Positions 56,711 to 64,000 of a stretch of DNA of 64,000 nt are shown piece by piece. A model generated the notes under the pieces. That model was not told where the DNA came from, ran no database searches, and saw only the letters and a program-made list of their open reading frames with translations. Source of the stretch: Muribaculaceae bacterium (lineage in GTDB: Bacteria; Bacteroidota; Bacteroidia; Bacteroidales; Muribaculaceae); contig JAFTRI010000036.1 of assembly GCA_017462345.1 (NCBI GenBank), positions 62,001-126,000 on the forward strand. Reading direction: 5' to 3'. Both the position numbers and the translations under genes were made by a program. Position 1 is the stretch's first letter, and the number at the start of each line of letters is the position of its first letter.

Positions 56711-59700
56711 TTACTCTTTTTCAACTGAAAATTCCTGTTTTGTCTTTTTCCCTTTTTTGACGTAGACACCGTTCAGCCCGACAATCTCTCCGTCTTCATT
56801 TTTTATTGGCGTACATAGATACGTGTTCTTGTCATCGGGCGAACCGTCGATTTTAATTCTTGAAAGGCTGAAGGATTCCATGTCATTAACGTTAACAATT
56901 CCGGTAATATCGTACACTGTCGGAGTGTCGTACAGTACTCTCATTTCGCCTATAAGTCTGACATTGTCACGTTTTATATCTGTTTCCTTTAGTGTTATCG
57001 AAATGTTTTGCCCGTCAAACGTTCCGTAGTAACTTCCTGCCAACGACGATACATTGCTCTCTGTCCTTATCTCAGTTTTTTCATGTTCGAGCTCTGTAGC
57101 CTTATTGGTTACCCAATTTACAAATAGCACTGAGAGTACCGTAAGTATGATTGTGAAGATGACATCTCGCCGCAGTCCGCTTATCTGTTTTTTTGCTTCA
57201 TTAGCTCCATCGTCATATACACATGCCGGATAGTTGGAAGGAAGAGATGGCAAAAGCTTGTCAGTCGAATTGAATGCCGCTCCAATCTTTGCAAAAGTTT
57301 CTGCCTCGTTCAAGTCCATATTTGAATACTTGTCTTTTAGGGATTTTTTCCCGATTGTAAAAAACTTCCGTATATATATAAATGCTATCACGGCGATAAT
57401 GGCAATTAAAACCCATGGTACTGCAACACTAATTTTCATTAACAGCCACACTAAGCCGTAGTATATTATACCGAATGCTATAACACCGGCAATCCAGTGG
57501 ACTGTAAACAGCAGATATAATCCCACTATTATACCCGCAATACCGCCCACGAAATTCCCGATACCGCCCATTATGTCTTTGAATATACCCGAATCGGTTG
57601 TCGCTAAGGTATATATTCCGGCACAGCATGCAAGCAGCATCGGGACAAGGCATAGGAGCAAGACGCCCCATTTTACAGTATTGACCTTTTTCCATGCATT
57701 ATTGAATTTGCTCTTTGCCGCTTTTATTGTCGCGGAGATTGCATTGCTCCTCTTTGCATTGGTTGAGTCTGGAACATGCCGGTTCAGATAGTCACAATAA
57801 TCTCGCGTAAGATCCATATAGGAGTTCCGGTTATAGTCGGCGTTCGGATTCTCCTGGAATTGTAGCGCAAGCCAGTCGACCATAAGATCAATCTGCATCT
57901 CATTCAGCCTGTTGCTTTTCAGTTTCGGCTCTTTTTCAAGCTCCGGGATATTGCGTACCGTTACGCCGTTTATGGTCAATGGGATATTCTCATTGGTGAT
58001 ACCGGTTACAATCTTCATCAGGGCAATGCGGTTATTGTATGGTGCGTATTTCATCCTGTTGTCATCGGAGTCGAATTCCGTACAGTACTTTATCCAACTT
58101 ATCTGATTGGAATATACTTTCTTTGATTCAAGATACATCGCCAGTCGCGTATCATCGAAGTTGCGACCCACGATCTGCCCTGAAAGATTGAACGACCGGT
58201 TCGGAATCCCCATTATCTCCTTCGTCAATTCATGCATTACACCGTCACATGTAAACATGTCTGTGGCATCTTTCGGTTTTAGATCATATCCGTAATTGGG
58301 AGCAAAAGCGTATATGATTTTCCATAAACGTGTGCTTGGTGAAATCTCTCTGCCATCTTTTTTTAGGCATTCTCTGAGCATGGCAGAGTTGTATTTCTCC
58401 ATCCACACGAGAAATTCGGTTGTGTATAGAATACTGATATTGCTATCGTTAATCCTGTTGCCTGCTATTAGCTTGAAAAAATCCTGTAAGTCGGATATTG
58501 ACAGCGAATTGCCATTATCCTCCATGATATATGGACGTGACGGGTCAAGAGTGTATCCGATGAATCTCATTGCTGACAAAGGATTCTTTTTCATCAGCTC
58601 CTGCGCGCTCTTCACTCTTTGAGAAAAACCTATCCGCCTCAGATAAACCCAAAGTTCATGTGTCGGCTTGGTCAGTTCTTTACCATAAATTGTTATGTTA
58701 CTGAAAATTTCTTCAGCGAGTTCCTGTTTGGTCTTGACGCTGTTTCCCTTTTTCCCGGTGTAAGCGAGTTCCGGATTTAGAACGAGACAAGCGGCATATA
58801 AACCGGCATCCTGATCTCCAGGATACATCTTTTCGGTGATGTCGTCTATCTCCATGGCATCCTCGGGACGTTCTGCTTCCCGTAACCATTTGGCTACATG
58901 TTCACTATATAGGTAGCGTTTTGCCAATGCTTTATTTGCCCACATTATCTCACCTAATTCTTTGGGGCTGTGAGCTATAAGATTATCTTTGGCGCTGAAT
59001 ATTATTCTGAAGTTTTTGATATTGTCATTCACGGCAAACGGGTCGCGATAGATTACTTCACCTTTTGCCCATCTTTCAATATCTTCGTATGTGGCACGTT
59101 TTGCGGGATTCATTCGGGTGAGTGCCTTGATTAACGATAATGTGTGTTCCGACATCTCATGCAGGGTAGGATAGGGAATGGTTTCCTCCCTCTTGTCCTG
59201 CAAGAGCTTCCTTTCGTTGGCGGTCAACACCCCTTCCCCCATCCACAATGCAAGTAACGTCATACCCATTGCATACCAGTCAGATGATTTTGTAACTGTT
59301 GTAACTTCTCCGGGAATATTGCAGTCATACATTTCAGGAGCGGCATAGATGGGTGTCCGACAGAAGTCAACAACTACATTCCCGTTGCTGTCAAAATGCC
59401 TTCCGATACCGAAATCGGTCAGAACGAATTCTTTTTCTTCCGTACCGGTAAACAGAAAATTGGCTGGTTTTATGTCTCTGTGCAGAATGTTGTTATGGTG
59501 ACAGTAATCGATTGCTGCAGCCATGCGTATTGCAATTTCTTTCAGTCTCTGTTCATCCCCGTTAAGTTTTAGGACAGCGAGCGAACGTCCTTTGCAGTAT
59601 TGCATCAGTTCGTAATCGTACTGTTGTCCGTTTTTGGCATCAGTCCATATCCCATGGGCATAGATGTCGACGAGCAACTTGTTACCTTTCACTTTGTTTA

Positions 59701-60034
59701 GTGTCTGTAGCACCGTGTGATCAGGGTGATGCCCCGGCTTATATAGTTTTAATGCGAAATCTTTTCCTTCGGACGATACATGTATTATTTTTGCTTCTCC
59801 CGACTGTTTGGAGATTATCGAGTCAAAACGGTATGAGATTCCCTCGATAACATATTCTTCATATTCAGGCACATCTGATACTTTTGATTTACTGTTGTGG
59901 TCAGAACCGGTAGATACTGCCGTTCCTGTCTGAGCAGCTATTGCGGTACTGCCGGCTACGGCGGTGTGTTGCTCAGGTACTGCCGTGCCTGTCGGGGCTG
60001 CTATTGCTGTGCTTGATGGCTTGCTTGTATTCAT
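56711..60034 (-). CDS. Membrane Ser/Thr protein kinase with Thr-rich N-terminal tail
   Basis: An 1107-residue multidomain kinase. The first 45 residues are Ala/Thr-rich with two near-identical copies of STAIAAxTGTAV. The kinase domain (about 60-320) has the Lys in FALKLYKP (about 95), HRDIKPANFLF (about 186), LTDFGIGR (about 206) and PIYAAPEM (about 232). The Gly-rich loop (SKQSGEAKI) is degenerate. An alpha-rich region without a recognised domain spans about 330-760. Four hydrophobic segments lie at about 785-890 and one at about 960-980, before a C-terminal beta-rich domain (about 1000-1107) likely outside the cytosol. It is not a PASTA kinase. The Thr-rich tail could hold autophosphorylation sites read by the FHA protein. 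Confidence 0.9.
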   Translation of the reverse strand: MNTSKPSSTAIAAPTGTAVPEQHTAVAGSTAIAAQTGTAVSTGSDHNSKSKVSDVPEYEEYVIEGISYRFDSIISKQSGEAKIIHVSSEGKDFALKLYKPGHHPDHTVLQTLNKVKGNKLLVDIYAHGIWTDAKNGQQYDYELMQYCKGRSLAVLKLNGDEQRLKEIAIRMAAAIDYCHHNNILHRDIKPANFLFTGTEEKEFVLTDFGIGRHFDSNGNVVVDFCRTPIYAAPEMYDCNIPGEVTTVTKSSDWYAMGMTLLALWMGEGVLTANERKLLQDKREETIPYPTLHEMSEHTLSLIKALTRMNPAKRATYEDIERWAKGEVIYRDPFAVNDNIKNFRIIFSAKDNLIAHSPKELGEIMWANKALAKRYLYSEHVAKWLREAERPEDAMEIDDITEKMYPGDQDAGLYAACLVLNPELAYTGKKGNSVKTKQELAEEIFSNITIYGKELTKPTHELWVYLRRIGFSQRVKSAQELMKKNPLSAMRFIGYTLDPSRPYIMEDNGNSLSISDLQDFFKLIAGNRINDSNISILYTTEFLVWMEKYNSAMLRECLKKDGREISPSTRLWKIIYAFAPNYGYDLKPKDATDMFTCDGVMHELTKEIMGIPNRSFNLSGQIVGRNFDDTRLAMYLESKKVYSNQISWIKYCTEFDSDDNRMKYAPYNNRIALMKIVTGITNENIPLTINGVTVRNIPELEKEPKLKSNRLNEMQIDLMVDWLALQFQENPNADYNRNSYMDLTRDYCDYLNRHVPDSTNAKRSNAISATIKAAKSKFNNAWKKVNTVKWGVLLLCLVPMLLACCAGIYTLATTDSGIFKDIMGGIGNFVGGIAGIIVGLYLLFTVHWIAGVIAFGIIYYGLVWLLMKISVAVPWVLIAIIAVIAFIYIRKFFTIGKKSLKDKYSNMDLNEAETFAKIGAAFNSTDKLLPSLPSNYPACVYDDGANEAKKQISGLRRDVIFTIILTVLSVLFVNWVTNKATELEHEKTEIRTESNVSSLAGSYYGTFDGQNISITLKETDIKRDNVRLIGEMRVLYDTPTVYDITGIVNVNDMESFSLSRIKIDGSPDDKNTYLCTPIKNEDGEIVGLNGVYVKKGKKTKQEFSVEKE

Positions 60035-60049
60035 GATTGATTATTTTTC

Positions 60050-61069
60050 TTACACGTATATTGTCGATGATTTGAATGATGTTGTTTCCACTGTGATGCT
60101 TTTGTATACCCATTTCCCTCCGAGTTCGGGTTGTGCGCATTCCGACGGTTGGGAATGCCGGCATCCGCACAGGTTACATATCCATGCAACCGGAGCCTGT
60201 AGCGTCTCCTTGCCGGTTACTGTGAGAGTTACCTTTCTTGCGCAGAAGAAATTGCGTTTCTGTTCGGGTGTTGACTTGGGCTCCGGCATCATGGCATCGA
60301 GTTCCTCCTGCATTTCCTCTGCAAGTCTCCGGTATTCCGTCATTATCGCCTCGTTATTGTCGGTAACGGTGCAGGCCTGAGGTTTCTCGACCTGAGGTTT
60401 TGAAGTATGTTCCTCATGTACCGTGTGGGAAGAAATGTCAGGTACAGCCCCAATTGATGATAGTAGCGACTGGTAGCGGTTGAGCTTTTGACGGGTTGAG
60501 TCGTCGAGCTGCGACGGAGCTGTAAGGATGTCGGTTGACGCCGGAATGTCTGTACCGGTTTCACGTATTTTTTGTTCAAGCTCGGCAAGTCTTTCCGCTA
60601 TCTGCATGGCCCGTTGGAATCGGGGATCGGACTGCGCTCTTTTTATCTCCTCTCGAGCCATTTCGTTCAGCGGTTCATTGCACCGGTGGCAGAAACTGCG
60701 GAAACTCCGTGCTCCACATTTGGGACATGGTATGCCGTCGTGCGGATTTCCGCATTCAGGGCAGAAACGCATTCCTTCAGGTATCTTTCCTCCACAGAAT
60801 GTACACTTGTCTGCCGACAGTGGCCGGCCGCATTCCTTACATAGTGCCAATCCCGGCTCCACTGTCGCGTGGCAATGCCGGCAGCTGCCTGTCCCGAGTC
60901 GTGCTCCACATTCCTCGCAGAACAATATACCGCTTCCTACTCGCGCCCCGCAATTATGACAATGATATTCTGCCGTTGCCTCTGCCGGCTGTTGCTCGGC
61001 TATGGTCTGCACTCTTGACACCTGTTCGGCCTTATATTTGACCTGCTTATTTTGTTGCACTTTTTCCAT
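60050..61069 (-). CDS. Multi-zinc-ribbon protein
   Basis: A 339-residue soluble protein. Eight CxxC knuckles follow each other between about residues 37 and 140 (CHNC, CEEC, CRHC, CKEC, CTFC, CPEC, CPKC, CHRC), making four zinc ribbons of the double-zinc-ribbon kind. A helical middle (about 140-255) with REEIKRAQSDPRFQRAM and ELEQKIRE may coil. The C-terminal 75 residues form a separate cysteine-bearing module (FFCARKVTLTV, WICNLCGCRH), probably beta-rich. I know no function for this combination. It is spaced 15 bp from the kinase gene and 13 bp from the coiled-coil gene, so it is part of the signalling unit. Confidence 0.85.
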   Translation of the reverse strand: MEKVQQNKQVKYKAEQVSRVQTIAEQQPAEATAEYHCHNCGARVGSGILFCEECGARLGTGSCRHCHATVEPGLALCKECGRPLSADKCTFCGGKIPEGMRFCPECGNPHDGIPCPKCGARSFRSFCHRCNEPLNEMAREEIKRAQSDPRFQRAMQIAERLAELEQKIRETGTDIPASTDILTAPSQLDDSTRQKLNRYQSLLSSIGAVPDISSHTVHEEHTSKPQVEKPQACTVTDNNEAIMTEYRRLAEEMQEELDAMMPEPKSTPEQKRNFFCARKVTLTVTGKETLQAPVAWICNLCGCRHSQPSECAQPELGGKWVYKSITVETTSFKSSTIYV

Positions 61070-61082
61070 TATCCGTAATAAT

Positions 61083-62204
61083 CTATTCTTTCCTTTTCAG
61101 AAGTATGACCAGAAAATCCGTTTTGCTCCAGAATCTGTTCTGGTTAATAATTTTGATATATTCTGGTTTTTTCTCATAACTTCCATTAGGATGTTTCGTC
61201 AGTATCTCGTAACGAGACCTGCAGTCGACAGGGATGGGAATTTTGGATATTTTGCCTTTATCGCCTTGGAAAAATCTTGATTTATCAAACATGCCTTCCT
61301 CGTTCAGGTCTACACTGTAATTCCAACTCAATAAACTTTTCACGTGTACGACATTCAATGCCTCTAATTCATTTTTTGTTCCGAGTATATACCAGCATGC
61401 TTGATTCTCACCGAGAAATACACTCGAATTTTCTTGCATATATGTTATGGTATATACTACAGAATTAACATCTTTTGTTAGTGTTTCTATTTTGTCGTCA
61501 AGATTCTTGATACTTTCTGTAAGATCTTTCGGGATTATTAGTATTCTCTCATCATAAACATTAATTTTAGGCTTTGATTTTGACCTATCAGAAACCATTG
61601 TATCTTTTCGTTCAACTTTATAACTTTTTACTTCTTTAGAGTACCGTATAAAATCGTCATTTATTTTAGATTTATCTTCAGCCTCATATTCTTGATCGAT
61701 ATACTCAATAATAATGTTTTTCTTCAATTGGACTAATTCAACATCGATATTTTCTATCTGTGTATTGATTTCAACTAATTGATTATGGTTTTCAATTAGT
61801 TGCCCATGTAAAATGTTAATATTATTATAATTAGTAGTACTTGGATTATTTTTGTATTCTTGGATATGTTTTTTTATATCTTTTTCTATTGACGTGATTT
61901 GATTATTGATATTATTGAAACGCTTATCAAGTTCCAGATACTCATTCAATAGACTTTTTACCTTTAAATTTAATTTCTGCTTTGCTGTAGAAAAAAATTC
62001 TTCAATTTCATTGTCATATTCAGCTTGTTCCCCTGTCGTTAAGCCATTGCTGCCATCATAATATGCATCACCCCATTTTCCTATACCCAACCATCCCAAA
62101 AATAATGAGGGTTGACCGAGAAAATTAGTAACCCATGCAACAACGAGAGCAATTATAATCAACTTTATATAACACCCTCCAATTTTATCCATAAAATCAC
62201 TCAT
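61083..62204 (-). CDS. Membrane-anchored coiled-coil protein, first gene of the signalling unit
   Basis: A 373-residue protein of unknown family. One hydrophobic segment lies near the N terminus (CYIKLIIIALVVAWVTNFLG, about 11-30). A Lys/Glu/Asn-rich heptad region (about 70-200, with QLIENHNQLVEINTQIENID) follows, then a second short coil (about 235-260). A compact C-terminal domain (about 265-373) has QACWYILGTKNELEA and SKTDFLVILLKRKE. The gene is clearly more AT-rich than those after it. As the first of six tightly spaced genes it may be a membrane scaffold or input component; that is inference from position and shape only. Confidence 0.75.
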   Translation of the reverse strand: MSDFMDKIGGCYIKLIIIALVVAWVTNFLGQPSLFLGWLGIGKWGDAYYDGSNGLTTGEQAEYDNEIEEFFSTAKQKLNLKVKSLLNEYLELDKRFNNINNQITSIEKDIKKHIQEYKNNPSTTNYNNINILHGQLIENHNQLVEINTQIENIDVELVQLKKNIIIEYIDQEYEAEDKSKINDDFIRYSKEVKSYKVERKDTMVSDRSKSKPKINVYDERILIIPKDLTESIKNLDDKIETLTKDVNSVVYTITYMQENSSVFLGENQACWYILGTKNELEALNVVHVKSLLSWNYSVDLNEEGMFDKSRFFQGDKGKISKIPIPVDCRSRYEILTKHPNGSYEKKPEYIKIINQNRFWSKTDFLVILLKRKE

Positions 62205-62368
62205 AATTTCAACTATTTGGTTAACATTTCTTATCCGGAAACTCTAAAATACCTATAACCGAAACGGGATTATTTCAGTAAAACACTTCATAGTGGTACA
62301 CTTATAATTTTATAAATCATTATTATATACAATTAGAATTAAATGGTCTAATAAATAATATTTTCATA
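62205..62368. other. AT-rich spacer between the signalling unit and the formyltransferase gene
   Basis: 164 bp, very AT-rich, without a gene. No exact TAnnTTTG promoter for the signalling unit was found on the minus strand, so its promoter is unplaced. Confidence 0.4.
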
Positions 62369-62833
62369 TTATGGAATATATTCATTCATAAATCTCTCCA
62401 ACAGTTTTGACGCAATTGTATCGGCATTATTTCGGGCACTCTTGATAGTATCATTTGGAAAAATTGGATATGACTGCTGATATATTATCTCGCCTCCATC
62501 TACTACATCTGTGATTCTATGCAAGGTAACTCCATTCACCGTCTCGTTATTCTTGAAAATATTATGCCATGGATTTAAACCGCGATATTTTGGAAGCAAC
62601 GACGGATGAATATTAAATGCCCCAATTCGAGTTATTGAGTATGCCTTTTTTGAGATTATAAATGGACACCGATATGCAAACAACAAGTCGGGACTGACAT
62701 CCAAAATATATTGTTCCAATTCTCCATTCGATTTAATACAATTTTGGGTTAAATCCAAAATATGTAGGTTTATTCCACTTCGTAATTTTAGATATTCTAT
62801 GCAGGAATTTGTACCATTTGTTACAAACAACAT
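62369..62833 (-). CDS. Formyltransferase-family protein (short)
   Basis: About 154 residues from ATG 62833 (MLFVTNGTNSC); a GTG at 62857 adds 8 residues and would start 4 bp after the M42 stop, so either is possible. The formyltransferase signature is complete: the Asn/His pair in FNIHPSLLPKYRG (about 91-103) and the Asp loop VTLHRITDVVDGGEII (about 118-133). Full-length Fmt has about 310 residues with a C-terminal tRNA-binding domain that is missing here. It is therefore more like single-domain enzymes that formylate a sugar amine or small amine. Pairing with the aminopeptidase upstream gives no clear pathway. Confidence 0.8.
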   Translation of the reverse strand: MLFVTNGTNSCIEYLKLRSGINLHILDLTQNCIKSNGELEQYILDVSPDLLFAYRCPFIISKKAYSITRIGAFNIHPSLLPKYRGLNPWHNIFKNNETVNGVTLHRITDVVDGGEIIYQQSYPIFPNDTIKSARNNADTIASKLLERFMNEYIP

Positions 62834-62861
62834 CTTTATTTGTTTCTCAGGTTTCACAATC

Positions 62862-63935
62862 TTATAAAGGAATAAAATTATTAATCTTTTTGTCCGCAAT
62901 TTCTTGAATTGTGAACATTATTATATCAATTGCACTCTCGACATCTTTTTTGTGACAGAATTCTATAGGAGAGTGCATATATCTACATGGGATGTTGATG
63001 TTAACCGTTGCGACACCACCACATTGCAATTGTACCGCTGTTGCGTCAGTTCCACCATACACAAATCTGCCTAATGATTTTTGATGTGGTATATTATTTT
63101 TTGATGCGACATCACAAATAATTTTTCGTAGGATAGGGGAGTTGTCTGACTTTATGTGAATTCCAACTCCTTTTCCCAAATGCAATGTACCCATCTGATT
63201 TTCATGTGGCGTAAGAGTATCAGTTGCATAATCGACATCCACAACAAAGCAAGCATCAAGTTTGCATTGAGAGGCAATCACATTCGCTCCTCGCAAACCC
63301 ACTTCCTCCTGTGTTGTACCTATGCAGTGCAAACATACCGAAAGTGCGGACTCCTTGAATTGAATCAAGCATTCATTCAGGATAAAAATGCCTATTCTAT
63401 CATCAATGCAAGTGCCACATATTATATCATCACCCATTTCGCTTATTTGTGGAGATAATACTGCTAAATCTCCTACCTCAACTTTATATGATGCATCTTC
63501 GTAATTATTAGCACCGATATCTAACCATAAGTCTTCTTCGATTAATCCTTTGGGTTGCCCATAGTACGATGTTGGGTCGAAGCCAATCACACCTTGTATG
63601 GTTCCACTTCTTGTAAGTATATTCATATTTTGTCCCAAAAGCAAATATGGACGCAAACCGATACTTCTGAAAAGCAGTAATCCGTTATCGAGAATTTTGG
63701 TGATTTGTATAGCGGTTGTATCCATATGAGCAACCAAACCAATATGAATAATGTCGTCATTATTAATTGATGCATAGACATTACCCATAACATCTGATTT
63801 TACCTCAGCCCCTTTTTGCAACCACTCATTACGTAAATATAAAGCCATATTTCGCTCTTCCATTGAGGGCGATATAATATGTACAAGCTCCGATATGTGC
63901 CTAAAATGTTTATCTATAAAATTCCATTTTCTCAT
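62862..63935 (-). CDS. M42-family metallo-aminopeptidase
   Basis: A 357-residue dinuclear zinc or cobalt peptidase of the TET/glutamyl-aminopeptidase group, expected to form large cytosolic shells that trim peptides. Metal ligands: His-x-Asp in VAHMDTT (about 68-70), Asp in TCIDDRIG (about 177), Glu-Glu in TTQEEVGLRG (about 207-208), Asp in VDVDYATDT (about 230) and His in YMHSPIE (about 323). The start reads MRKWNFIDKHFRHISELVHI. It is followed after a few bases by the formyltransferase-like gene, so the two are probably cotranscribed. An upstream gene may lie beyond the window. Confidence 0.93.
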   Translation of the reverse strand: MRKWNFIDKHFRHISELVHIISPSMEERNMALYLRNEWLQKGAEVKSDVMGNVYASINNDDIIHIGLVAHMDTTAIQITKILDNGLLLFRSIGLRPYLLLGQNMNILTRSGTIQGVIGFDPTSYYGQPKGLIEEDLWLDIGANNYEDASYKVEVGDLAVLSPQISEMGDDIICGTCIDDRIGIFILNECLIQFKESALSVCLHCIGTTQEEVGLRGANVIASQCKLDACFVVDVDYATDTLTPHENQMGTLHLGKGVGIHIKSDNSPILRKIICDVASKNNIPHQKSLGRFVYGGTDATAVQLQCGGVATVNINIPCRYMHSPIEFCHKKDVESAIDIIMFTIQEIADKKINNFIPL

Positions 63936-64000
63936 ACCAACTTGTTAAATTTGATTACTATAATACTTCACGTTATATTTTCGATGGTTTATTTTCTCGA

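Noticed and set aside
52040-62204. Type VI secretion regulatory cluster or tellurium-resistance phosphorylation module
   Set aside because: Kinase, FHA and PP2C fit, but no Tss genes, no TerY/TerD-like or vWA proteins occur in the window.
1-64000. Search for tRNA, rRNA and complete insertion sequences
   Set aside because: No cloverleaf with a TTC-loop signature, no rRNA-like stretches and no transposase or integrase gene were recognised by eye.

Overview
The window comes from a gut-type member of the Bacteroidales, most likely Muribaculaceae or a close relative. The reasons are the promoter style (TTG/TTTG, about 20 nt, then TAnnTTTG), weak Shine-Dalgarno signals, proteins with type IX secretion-like C-terminal tails, a TonB receptor with a carboxypeptidase-like N-terminal domain, a BspA-type leucine-rich-repeat protein, a UpxY-type NusG paralogue heading a glycan operon, and a DUF4827-type lipoprotein. 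No tRNA, rRNA, CRISPR array, phage or complete insertion sequence was found.

Layout. 1-3008 (minus): purH-mreB-mreC, running off the left edge. 3267-6335 (plus): nrnA-like phosphoesterase, DUF4827 lipoprotein, phosphoglucosamine mutase. 6525-16858 (plus): two large secreted proteins with sorting tails (one an M6 metalloprotease), a periplasmic transglutaminase/NlpC-P60 protein followed by a dipeptide epimerase (murein peptide processing), and rpmH. 16959-35510 (minus): one compact 18-kb exopolysaccharide/O-antigen operon of 19 genes, headed by a UpxY-like antiterminator, with flippase, polymerase, glycosyltransferases, two ATP-grasp enzymes, GDP-fucose synthesis, UDP-glucuronate synthesis, two candidate lipid-linked initiating transferases and one decayed acetyltransferase.

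35633-40360 (plus): TonB-dependent receptor, a 780-bp non-coding stretch holding nested inverted repeats, a secreted cysteine-rich protein with an upstream hairpin, and an SGNH hydrolase. 40419-46040 (minus): prs, a GH13 glycosidase, and a BspA-like LRR surface protein preceded by a strongly structured leader. 46471-49092 (plus): valS. 49180-51974 (minus): a substrate-binding-like protein and a putative porin.

52040-62204 (minus) is the most unusual part: six tightly packed genes for a coiled-coil membrane protein, a multi-zinc-ribbon protein, a membrane Ser/Thr kinase, a protein with four tandem AAA+ modules, a zinc-ribbon/FHA protein and a PP2C phosphatase. Writer, reader and eraser of phospho-threonine are all present, together with a CbxX-type remodelling ATPase. 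I see no genes that tie the set to a known secretion or tellurium-resistance locus. The window ends with an M42 aminopeptidase and a formyltransferase-like protein in more AT-rich DNA.
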